A DNA stretch of 12,186 bases from Parcubacteria group bacterium CG1_02_39_15 (GTDB lineage: Bacteria; Patescibacteriota; Minisyncoccia; Minisyncoccales; Paceibacteraceae). This document shows, piece by piece, positions 1 through 6,577 of the stretch. The notes under the pieces are model-generated. The model saw only the letters and a program-made list of their open reading frames with translations. It did no database searches and was not told the DNA's origin. The stretch is from contig MNWE01000006.1 of assembly GCA_001872265.1 (NCBI GenBank), positions 7,588 through 19,773 of the forward strand. The letters run 5' to 3'. Both the position numbers and the translations under genes were made by a program. Positions within the stretch are counted from its first letter, which is position 1. The number at the start of each line of letters is the position of its first letter.

Positions 1-20
1 TCTAAAAATAAAATCTAGCA

Positions 21-1043
21 TTACATCTCTCGACCAACGGCCTTGGCGATAACTTTCAATTCTGACATCAGCCGGCTGAAATCGGAAAAGGTTAAGGATT
101 GAGGACCATCTTTTAGCGCCTTTTTGGGATTGGGATGGACTTCTATCAAAAGTCCAGCAGCGCCAACGGCCACCCCGGCTTTCGCCAAATCCGGCACCAG
201 TTTCCAATGGCCGGCAGCGTGGCTCGGGTCGACAATAACCGGCAAATGACTCAATCCTTTTATCACCGGCACCGCGCTGATATCAAGAGTGAATCTCGTT
301 GCGTTGGAAAAGGTTCTGATGCCCCTTTCGCAAAGAATCAACTGGGGGCCGTTTTCCCTTAAACGCAGAATATAGTCGGCCGCCTGAAGCCATTCTTCGA
401 TGGTTGCGCTCAGTCCCCTTTTCAGAAGAACTGGCAGTTTCGTCTTGCCAACTTCTTCCAACAACGGGAAGTTTTGGGCGTTGCGCGTGCCTATCTGAAG
501 AATATCGGCGTATTGCGCCACTATCCCAACGTCTCTCGGATCCAAAACCTCGGTAATTACGGGCAAACCCGTTTCTTGTTTGGCTTTGGCTAAAATCTTC
601 AAACCTTCCTCTCTTAAACCGCGGAAACCGAAGGGAGAAGTGCTGGGCTTGTAAGCCCCGCCTCTTAAAATCTTGGCTCCTTGGCTTTTGACTAATTTCG
701 CCGTAGAGATAACCTGCTCTTCCGTTTCCACGGCGCAAGGCCCGGCCATTACCACAACTTCTTTGCCGCCGATTTCAACGCCGTTCACCTTAACAATCGT
801 GTTTTCTTTCTTAAAATCTCGGGAAGGCAGTTTATAGGGCTTCATAATCCTCACCACTTTTTCCACTCCCGGCAGAACTTCGAAGATTTGCGTATCAACC
901 TCTCCGGTGTTGCTTCCTAAGACCGCGATAACCGTCTTTTCCGACCCCTCGTTTAATTGCGCTTCCATATCCAATTCCCTAATTCTTGCCACTACCTGTC
1001 TAATTTCCGATTTTTGCGCGCCTTTCCGCATTTCGATGATCAT
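21..1043 (-). CDS. aroF: DAHP synthase, type I-beta, with N-terminal ferredoxin-like regulatory domain
   Basis: Catalyses the first step of the shikimate pathway: phosphoenolpyruvate plus erythrose 4-phosphate gives DAHP, in the cytoplasm. The 340-residue product matches the length and layout of the Thermotoga maritima-type enzyme: a ferredoxin-like (ACT-like) domain at about 1-68, typical of feedback-regulated forms, then a TIM barrel. Visible motifs are MAGPC (metal ligand C103), QIGTRNAQNF, LLKRG, LCERGIRTF, DPSHAAG (H275), EVHP (E301) and the late D312, which together make the expected metal site. I chose the ATG at 1043, although the frame opens further at 1085, because a perfect Shine-Dalgarno lies 4 bases upstream and the earlier start overlaps a terminator. 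Odd points: the E4P-binding KPRTS motif reads KPSTS (S134), and the gene is richer in G+C than its neighbours. The related KDO8P synthase is less likely because the CERGIRTF/DISAVP pattern is DAHP-synthase-like. Confidence 0.93.
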   Translation of the reverse strand: MIIEMRKGAQKSEIRQVVARIRELDMEAQLNEGSEKTVIAVLGSNTGEVDTQIFEVLPGVEKVVRIMKPYKLPSRDFKKENTIVKVNGVEIGGKEVVVMAGPCAVETEEQVISTAKLVKSQGAKILRGGAYKPSTSPFGFRGLREEGLKILAKAKQETGLPVITEVLDPRDVGIVAQYADILQIGTRNAQNFPLLEEVGKTKLPVLLKRGLSATIEEWLQAADYILRLRENGPQLILCERGIRTFSNATRFTLDISAVPVIKGLSHLPVIVDPSHAAGHWKLVPDLAKAGVAVGAAGLLIEVHPNPKKALKDGPQSLTFSDFSRLMSELKVIAKAVGREM

Positions 1044-1046
1044 ATG

Positions 1047-1053
1047 ACCTCCT
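1047..1053 (-). promoter_or_regulatory. Strong Shine-Dalgarno that fixes the aroF start
   Basis: The minus strand reads AAAAGGAGGTCAT then ATG. AGGAGG ends four bases before the codon at 1043-1041. This is the only consensus ribosome binding site I saw in the window; most other genes have none that is clear. It decides the start against the upstream in-frame ATG at 1085. Confidence 0.9.
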
Positions 1054-1083
1054 TTTATGTTATTCAGCTTTACAAAGGGCAAC

Positions 1084-1107
1084 AAAAAACCTCTTTTGGG
1101 AAAGAGG
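1084..1107 (-). terminator. Intrinsic terminator in the htrA-aroF gap, possible aroF attenuator
   Basis: On the minus strand CCTCTTT (1107-1101) pairs perfectly with AAAGAGG (1096-1090) across a four-base loop, followed at once by six T (1089-1084). That is a Rho-independent terminator shape for leftward transcription. It lies about 145 bases after the htrA stop and 41 bases before the aroF start codon. It could end the long upstream operon. Because only about 30 bases separate it from the aroF ribosome site, a promoter for aroF probably lies upstream of it, which would make it a leader attenuator. Termination is well supported; attenuation is inference. Confidence 0.75.
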
Positions 1108-1210
1108 CTGGTTTAAACCTTGAAATAATATTTATTTTTTATTCAAAACCTAAACTAGCCCCTTTCTCAAAAAAGGTATAAAAGAAATAAAACCAAGAAT
1201 TGGGGTTAGT

Positions 1211-1234
1211 CCGTTTCATCATAAATGATGACGG
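1211..1234 (-). repeat. Inverted repeat (hairpin) just after htrA
   Basis: TCATCAT and ATGATGA are separated by two bases at 1216-1231, and outer CCG/CGG pairs extend the stem with a two-base bulge on one side. The hairpin would form about 17 bases after the htrA stop codon. It has no T-run after it on either strand, so it is not a canonical terminator. It may be a 3'-end stability element or a chance palindrome. Confidence 0.4.
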
Positions 1235-1250
1235 GAAAATGGCCATATTA

Positions 1251-2591
1251 TTACTCGCTTCTTTCGCTTAAGGTAACCTGGAAAATCTTTTCTTTGCCAT
1301 CCCTCAAGACTTTTAGAACCACCTTGTTCCCCGGATTATATTGAGTAATAATTTTAGCTAAACTGTTGTCAGAAGTAATTTTCTTTCCATCAAACTCCAA
1401 AATAATATCTCCTTCTTTCAAGCCGACTTTTTCGGCTTCAGAACCAGGGAAAACAGCTGCTTCTCCCTGGCTTCCTTTAACAACCCAGGCTCCGTAATCA
1501 ACCGGCAAATTATTTTCTTTTTGAATTGTTTCATTGACCACCACATATCTTACTCCCAAAAAAGGGTAGACAATTTTCCCCAATGTTTTTACTTGCTCAA
1601 TGTCTTTTTTGACCTTATTAACCGGAATGGCAAAGCCGATGTTTTGAGCCTGAAGGACGGTAGCCGTGTTAATCCCGATGACTTCTCCTTTCAAGTTTAA
1701 GAGGGGCCCTCCGGAATTTCCCTGGTTGATGGCGGCATCGGTCTGAATAACATCCTCTATTGTTTCTACCAAGCCGCCTCCGGAAGCGGTAATGGTTCTG
1801 CCCAGGCCAGAGATTACTCCGACTGAAATTGTATTTCTAAACTCTCCCAAAGCATTGCCAATGGCAATTACCGTCTGCCCTATTTGCAAGCTGTCGGAAT
1901 CGCCAAGCTGGACTTGAGGAAATTCTTTTAAGCTTAATTTTCCTTCCTGATTAACGATTTTCTCTTGGGCAATTTTCAAAATGGCCAAATCTTGTATGGG
2001 ATCTTTGGCTAAAACCTTGGCAGAAAAACTTTTGCCGTCGTTGGTAAAAACGGTGTAATCGGCTTCTTCGTCTAAAACCACGTGCTTGTTAGTTAGAACC
2101 ATTCCCTCTTTGGAAACAATAAAACCGGTTCCGCCACCCACTTCTTTTTTCTCTGTTCCTTTTTGCCGATATTGAGGAACCTGAAGATCGGAAAAAGGCC
2201 ACTCTCCCTCAAAAGGGCTGATGTAGTATTGTTCAATAATCGGCACATCTTTAGTAATAACAATACTGACTACGGCCGGAGAAGCCTCTTTGACCGCCTG
2301 AATAATTTTTTCTTCCTGGGTGGTTTGGGGCTGGTATTCTTTTACGGTTTCTTTTTCAATTATTTTTTCCACCACCTGAGGTTCGGGAAGCTCAATTTTT
2401 AACTTAGAAAGGTGATCTTTAACTTCCAAATAAAAATAGCTGCCAGAAAGAGCTCCGGCTAAAAGGCCGCAGACAGAAGAAATAAAGATGGTTGAAATTA
2501 CTAACCAAAAAAATTTATTTCGCCAGAATTTGAGAAATCTGGGAGATTTCAGCTTGGGAAGTTCAAATTTGGGCAGCTTATACAATTCCAT
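1251..2591 (-). CDS. htrA: HtrA/DegP-like membrane-anchored serine protease with one PDZ domain
   Basis: Envelope protein-quality-control protease of the S1C trypsin-like family. The 446 residues begin with a basic cytoplasmic stretch (1-27) and one membrane segment (about 28-52), then a charged linker rich in Glu, Lys and Pro, so the rest faces outside. The protease domain spans about 93-330 with the full catalytic triad: H170 in LTNKHVV, D201 in DPIQDLAILK and S293 in the GNSGGPLL oxyanion motif. One PDZ domain follows at about 343-443 (LKEGDIILEFDGKKI). A single PDZ and an N-terminal anchor resemble bacterial HtrA/DegS-like forms rather than soluble two-PDZ DegP. The start lies 9 bases after the glycosyltransferase stop, so it is probably cotranscribed as the last gene of the long operon. 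All catalytic residues are present, so it should be active. Confidence 0.95.
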   Translation of the reverse strand: MELYKLPKFELPKLKSPRFLKFWRNKFFWLVISTIFISSVCGLLAGALSGSYFYLEVKDHLSKLKIELPEPQVVEKIIEKETVKEYQPQTTQEEKIIQAVKEASPAVVSIVITKDVPIIEQYYISPFEGEWPFSDLQVPQYRQKGTEKKEVGGGTGFIVSKEGMVLTNKHVVLDEEADYTVFTNDGKSFSAKVLAKDPIQDLAILKIAQEKIVNQEGKLSLKEFPQVQLGDSDSLQIGQTVIAIGNALGEFRNTISVGVISGLGRTITASGGGLVETIEDVIQTDAAINQGNSGGPLLNLKGEVIGINTATVLQAQNIGFAIPVNKVKKDIEQVKTLGKIVYPFLGVRYVVVNETIQKENNLPVDYGAWVVKGSQGEAAVFPGSEAEKVGLKEGDIILEFDGKKITSDNSLAKIITQYNPGNKVVLKVLRDGKEKIFQVTLSERSE

Positions 2592-2600
2592 AATGTTTTA

Positions 2601-3320
2601 TTATGCCTCATTTTTAGGGTTTTGCGAATACTGGTTAAAGCGGTAGTGGTAGATGTTTGATGTGATTTTGCCCAAAAACAGCATATGGAGAGCGGCTATC
2701 AAATACTTTGAATAAGTTATTAATCTGCCGTCTTTTTCAAAGCGACGGCAAGAAGTTAAAACCGGTTTAGTTTTAATGAAGCCGAACTCTCCGAATTTGG
2801 CGGCCTGCCTGGCGTAAAAATGGTCTTCCGCCATGGTAATTTCTTCATCAAACCCGCCAACTTTTTGATGAATCTCTTTTTTAACTAAAACCGAATTTGT
2901 AGCGTGGGGCAAAATTTTCTGGGTCAACCAGGTCCAAAAATTATAGAGACCATAAGCAATTTTATCAAACCGGTTTCCTTTTGGGTAGATTGGAAAAGTA
3001 GCCACCTTTAAATTTCTTTTTCCAAAATCTTCTAAAAGACTCTTTAAAAAGTCGGGAGGTAAATAAATATTATCGGCGTCTAAAAACAAAAAGGTGTCGC
3101 CTTGAGCTATTTTTGCTCCCTCGTTTCTTCCTTTAGCTGGCAGACCGCCTGGGACAACTCTGCAACCAAAGGTTTTAGCTATTTCCAAGGTTTGGTCTTC
3201 TGACCCGGCGTCAGCTATAATTGTTTCTAAATCACCATCAAAATCTTGTTTTCTTATCGCCTCTAATAACAAAGGCAAATATTTTTCCTCATTTAAAGTT
3301 GGAATAATAATACTCAACAT
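2601..3320 (-). CDS. Family 2 (GT-A) glycosyltransferase
   Basis: Transfers a sugar from a nucleotide-sugar donor, probably at the inner face of the membrane, to a lipid or glycan acceptor that cannot be told from sequence. The 239 residues start with the classic GT2 opening (SIIIPTLNEE, 3-12), then the nucleotide-binding region around D37 (ADAGSEDQT), the metal-binding DAD at 81-83 (LFLDADN) and the acceptor-side ED at 165-166 (MAEDHFYARQA). The hydrophobic C-terminal part (about 203-218) may touch the membrane; no full multi-span domain is present. It sits between a glycosidase-like gene and htrA, 9 bases before htrA, within a block that also has a GT-B enzyme and a permease, which suggests surface-polysaccharide or glycolipid synthesis. 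A 71-base gap separates it from the gene upstream, and no clear ribosome site is visible. Confidence 0.88.
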   Translation of the reverse strand: MLSIIIPTLNEEKYLPLLLEAIRKQDFDGDLETIIADAGSEDQTLEIAKTFGCRVVPGGLPAKGRNEGAKIAQGDTFLFLDADNIYLPPDFLKSLLEDFGKRNLKVATFPIYPKGNRFDKIAYGLYNFWTWLTQKILPHATNSVLVKKEIHQKVGGFDEEITMAEDHFYARQAAKFGEFGFIKTKPVLTSCRRFEKDGRLITYSKYLIAALHMLFLGKITSNIYHYRFNQYSQNPKNEA

Positions 3321-3391
3321 AAATTTCTAATGTTTTTTATCCCCCAAAACCCACGTTTTATTAAAGCCATGGCAATGGTAAAGCGTGACTT

Positions 3392-4390
3392 TTATTTTGC
3401 TGATTTAACAAAAAGTTTTTGGGCTTCTTGCCAAATTTCTGGTTGATTTTGTTTGGTTTTTAGCCAGTACCACCACTCCCCTCCCCAAAGATAAAACTCA
3501 TCAAGCCCGGTTTTTTTAGCAAATTCAATGTTAGATTTGAACCGATCTTTGTTCATTGTTTTTTCCTGCTCTTCCAAAGGAGATTCGTCAAGCAATTTTG
3601 GGCCCCAGGGTTCGGCTTGCAACTCTCCCACAATAACTTTTTTATCAAAGATTTTTTCAATTAACTGAGCTTTTCGCCAGTAAAAAACAGGGGGCAAAGG
3701 ATAATAAATATAGGCGCCTAATTGCCTGAACCAAACTTTTTTATACATTGTCGTTCCTATTATATCTCCAAATCGAGCAGCCGCAATCCAGAAAGACCCT
3801 TCGCCGCTATCTGATACTACCACTGGCCGCAACTGTAAATCAAGAGTTTTTACTAAGCCGATTTCTTCTTTCAGAAAATTTTTGTCTACCCAGGGGCATT
3901 CGCCGAAAGGAAAGAAAGGCTCATTTTCCACTTGCCAGGCCCAGATTGTTTCTGAACCCCGGTATCTCAAAATAATGCGCTTAACTAAGTTAAGCACAAT
4001 TTCTTGTTGCTTTTCCTGACTTAAATTTTTTGCCCAGCTTGGGATATGGCACTCCGGCCAGCGGCCAGTTTTCATGCCGATTACCAAAAGAATCTCTGCC
4101 CCGCTTTTTTCAGCTTCTTTTACCTGCCAATCTAGGTCTTCAAAATTATATTGTTCCTTAATCGGCTCCAATAAATCCCAGTGGGTAATTAGTTTTATTT
4201 TTTTAACTTTTAAATCTTCTAATAGAGCCAAATAAGTTTCCTGCCAATTCAATCCTAAAAGTTCAATCTGTTTTTGGGAAAAATTGACTCCCCACTCAAT
4301 ATCTTTTGCCTGGGGCGGGCTACCAACAAAAAAACATCCGACAAAAAACAGGAAGAAAATTACAGCTGCTAAGACAATCCTTTTTGTCAT
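3392..4390 (-). CDS. Secreted or anchored clan GH-A-like glycoside hydrolase (TIM barrel)
   Basis: Probably cleaves or remodels a beta-linked glycan outside the cytoplasm; the substrate cannot be predicted. With the ATG at 4390 the product has 332 residues and opens with a signal or anchor segment (MTKR then a hydrophobic run to about residue 23). A Cys at 19 preceded by FVG is an imperfect lipobox. The rest looks like a TIM barrel with the two clan GH-A carboxylates: WQVENEP (acid/base E157) and VIVGELQAEPW (nucleophile E256), about 100 residues apart as expected. A longer reading from an ATG at 4426 would overlap the permease gene by 35 bases and bury the signal peptide, so I prefer 4390, one base after the permease stop. 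The fold and both Glu are visible; the exact GH family (5, 39, 42 or similar) is not resolved. Confidence 0.75.
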   Translation of the reverse strand: MTKRIVLAAVIFFLFFVGCFFVGSPPQAKDIEWGVNFSQKQIELLGLNWQETYLALLEDLKVKKIKLITHWDLLEPIKEQYNFEDLDWQVKEAEKSGAEILLVIGMKTGRWPECHIPSWAKNLSQEKQQEIVLNLVKRIILRYRGSETIWAWQVENEPFFPFGECPWVDKNFLKEEIGLVKTLDLQLRPVVVSDSGEGSFWIAAARFGDIIGTTMYKKVWFRQLGAYIYYPLPPVFYWRKAQLIEKIFDKKVIVGELQAEPWGPKLLDESPLEEQEKTMNKDRFKSNIEFAKKTGLDEFYLWGGEWWYWLKTKQNQPEIWQEAQKLFVKSAK

Positions 4391-4391
4391 T

Positions 4392-5303
4392 TTATTTAAA
4401 AGCCAACAAGGCCAATCCTCCGCCAATTAATAAAATGGCGGCAATTTTTTGAAGAAGAATTTTTTGGGAGATTTCTTCTTTCAAAATTTGAGGGAATTTA
4501 AAAGAAAGAAAAAGTGTAAAAATTAATAAAAAAGCATATTGGATTCCTTGAAGGGCATTAATAATGGAGATGTAAGCTAAAGGCGCTAAAGCAATCGCCC
4601 AATTTTGTAAAACATTAGCGCCGGCTCCTACCATCTGGTTTGAAATAAAAATCCCGAAGGTTTTCTTTTGAAAACTAATTTTTTTCTTAAAAATTTCTTC
4701 TTTAATTTCTGGCATAAAAATAAAAAATAAAAAAGCTGCTAAAAGTCCTCCAATTTTCGTCCAAATAAAACCGTTCCAGAATGGTTGCTCCAGATAAACA
4801 TATTTGGTTAAGGTGAACGCTAATGACAATAAAAAGGCGGTCAAAACCGAAATTTTGAACCCTTTCAAGTTGATTATTTTTTTCTTTTCGAAAGTAATAA
4901 AAATACTCCCAAAAACTAAAAGAATAAAGGCGATCATTTTCACAAAAGGCAAAGTTTCTCTACCTAAGGAAGAAAAATAAACTAATCCGAAGGTAAATAA
5001 AGGCACTAATCCACTAATCGCCGGCACCACCCTTGAGGCTTCAAAAAGAGATAAGGCCTTATAAAACCAAAAAAGAGCGTAAATAAAGACAGCTCCAGCC
5101 GAAAGACTTAAAATAATTTGAAAAGGATTTGGGATATAAAAATTAACAAAGGGGGCAATAATTAAAGTTAGAATTCCTAAAGTCCCAACATAAAAAGTAT
5201 AAATCTTTGGATTAGGAATCAAACCAGTTAAAAGATATTTATCAACCAGAAAAACAACTGATAAAATCAAATAAAAAGAAATAGTAACGATTAACCAGGT
5301 CAT
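4392..5303 (-). CDS. EamA/DMT-family 10-TM permease
   Basis: Integral membrane transporter of the drug/metabolite transporter superfamily. The 303 residues are almost wholly hydrophobic, with about ten predicted spans in two five-helix halves, the usual size for EamA proteins. The first half ends with a KKK-rich cytoplasmic loop near 165-170. The segment ALSLFEASRVVPAISGLVPLF resembles the conserved EamA helix-4 region. Substrate is unknown. Its ATG overlaps the stop of the upstream GT-B gene (ATGA), and the glycosidase starts one base after its stop, so translation is probably coupled. Sitting between glycosyltransferases and a glycosidase, it could move a sugar-linked lipid or glycan precursor, as ArnE/F-like DMT members do; that role is inference from position only. 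Confidence 0.85.
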   Translation of the reverse strand: MTWLIVTISFYLILSVVFLVDKYLLTGLIPNPKIYTFYVGTLGILTLIIAPFVNFYIPNPFQIILSLSAGAVFIYALFWFYKALSLFEASRVVPAISGLVPLFTFGLVYFSSLGRETLPFVKMIAFILLVFGSIFITFEKKKIINLKGFKISVLTAFLLSLAFTLTKYVYLEQPFWNGFIWTKIGGLLAAFLFFIFMPEIKEEIFKKKISFQKKTFGIFISNQMVGAGANVLQNWAIALAPLAYISIINALQGIQYAFLLIFTLFLSFKFPQILKEEISQKILLQKIAAILLIGGGLALLAFK

Positions 5304-6562
5304 TTTGAGATAATTTTTTGAATATTAAAGGCGCCTAATTTTTCGCCCTCAATAAAACCCTGCATGGCGGCCTCAGCGAGATACCCTCCGTCTAACCAAT
5401 CAAAAAGCCATTGGTGTGCAAGGTTTGGATTTTCCTGAAAGTTGCCAAACCCTGACTTTAAAAGCCATCTTTTATTGAAATCTTCTTGAGAACCAATAGG
5501 AGGAGCAATAATAATGGGCAAACCCAGAGCAGCATAAAAGGAGAGTTCAGAAGGTTTGGTCCATAAAACATCGGTTTTTCTTAAGGCTTGATTGAATTTT
5601 TGAAAATAATCATTAATATCCCTTCCAAAAATAATTTCTACTCCATTTAAGTTGCCGATGTTTTTCTTAAAATACTTTTTTACTTTCTCTTTAATGCCGG
5701 CTGCCAAAATTATTTTTACTTCCCCATTTTTAATTTTATTTTTTAAACTTTTTACAATCTGGGTTCCAATTTCTTTTTGGGCTCCGGCCCCGCCAACGGC
5801 AAACATAATGGTTAAGGGATGATCAGATTTCTGCGGCAAATCTCCGAGATATTTTTTAATCAGGGGCTCATAATAGTGCTGGTATCTTCCTTTAGGATCG
5901 AGGTTCAAAATCCGATTTAATAAATCGTTTTTCAAAATTTCTAAATTATCGGAGCCAAGGAGCTCAAGAGGCAAAGGGTAACCAGTTAAATAAATGTTTT
6001 CTGGTTTTACTCCGTAAAGTTTTAACCTTTCCGTCACTCTCCGGGTTGGAGCAAAATATTTAATTTTGCTTTGTGAAGGGTTAAAAGAGACCCAGGTACG
6101 CGAGATGTCAGCATCGCATATGATGCAGTAGATTTTGCCAGGATAATTTAAATACTCAGCCATAAAAGCCGGGATAAAAAAGGTGCTAATTAGGGGTAGG
6201 GATTTTTGTTTGAACCTTTCGATCAAATGCCCTCCCCAACCTTTTTTAATTAAAGAAAAGATCTGTTTCAATTGCAAATTTGGCTCAGACAAATCTCTTT
6301 TAGGATAAAAACTAAGGATTTTTTGGAATTTATCGTAAGCTGCGAAAGCTGTTTCGCCGATCAAGGGAAGCCTTTTAAGCCGGGAAATGAATTCGTAAAA
6401 CATCCTCATCCCCTCCCAGATTTTTCTGTCTCGTTGAGGAATCCCCTGATAAGCATTGGCATTGATAACTTCTCCCTCGGGAGCTAAATCCTTTAAGGGG
6501 TAAGCAGTCCTTTGATGGCCATAACCCATACTGACGGAGATAACCCAAACTTTTTGCATCAT
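5300..6562 (-). CDS. GT-B fold glycosyltransferase, MurG/MGDG-synthase-like
   Basis: Probable nucleotide-sugar-dependent transferase acting at the membrane surface on a lipid or glycan acceptor. The 420 residues have the two-domain GT-B plan. The N-terminal Rossmann half starts VWVISVSMGYGHQRTA (5-20), like the GxGH loop of MurG and diacylglycerol glycosyltransferases. It continues through PGKIYCIICD (141-150) and APTRRVTERLKLYGV (171-185). The C-terminal half has TIMFAVGGAGAQKE (251-264) and then the donor-binding signature TKPSELSFYAALGLPIII (335-352) followed by GSQEDFN (357-363). This matches the MurG-type pattern, but the protein is longer than MurG (about 360) and lacks a distinct MurG signature, so a glycolipid or unknown surface glycosyltransferase is likelier. 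The start lies 15 bases after comEC and the stop overlaps the permease start by four bases. A second Met follows the first; either may start the protein. Confidence 0.78.
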   Translation of the reverse strand: MMQKVWVISVSMGYGHQRTAYPLKDLAPEGEVINANAYQGIPQRDRKIWEGMRMFYEFISRLKRLPLIGETAFAAYDKFQKILSFYPKRDLSEPNLQLKQIFSLIKKGWGGHLIERFKQKSLPLISTFFIPAFMAEYLNYPGKIYCIICDADISRTWVSFNPSQSKIKYFAPTRRVTERLKLYGVKPENIYLTGYPLPLELLGSDNLEILKNDLLNRILNLDPKGRYQHYYEPLIKKYLGDLPQKSDHPLTIMFAVGGAGAQKEIGTQIVKSLKNKIKNGEVKIILAAGIKEKVKKYFKKNIGNLNGVEIIFGRDINDYFQKFNQALRKTDVLWTKPSELSFYAALGLPIIIAPPIGSQEDFNKRWLLKSGFGNFQENPNLAHQWLFDWLDGGYLAEAAMQGFIEGEKLGAFNIQKIISK

Positions 6563-6577
6563 AAATTCATTGTATCA

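Noticed and set aside
283..738. 151-codon minus-strand frame inside aroF
   Set aside because: It overlaps a well-supported enzyme in another frame, its product is Arg- and Ser-rich with no recognisable domain, and G+C-rich DNA commonly gives such shadows.
1044..1085. Longer DAHP synthase start at 1085
   Set aside because: It would overlap the terminator T-run and ignore the perfect Shine-Dalgarno; the family N-terminus matches the later ATG.
3321..3391. GCCATGGC palindrome at 3366-3373 in the glycosidase-GT2 gap as an operator or terminator
   Set aside because: Eight bases, no T-run and no second copy seen; expected by chance.
4391..4426. Longer glycosidase start at 4426
   Set aside because: It overlaps the permease gene by 35 bases and adds 12 residues in front of a normal signal peptide.
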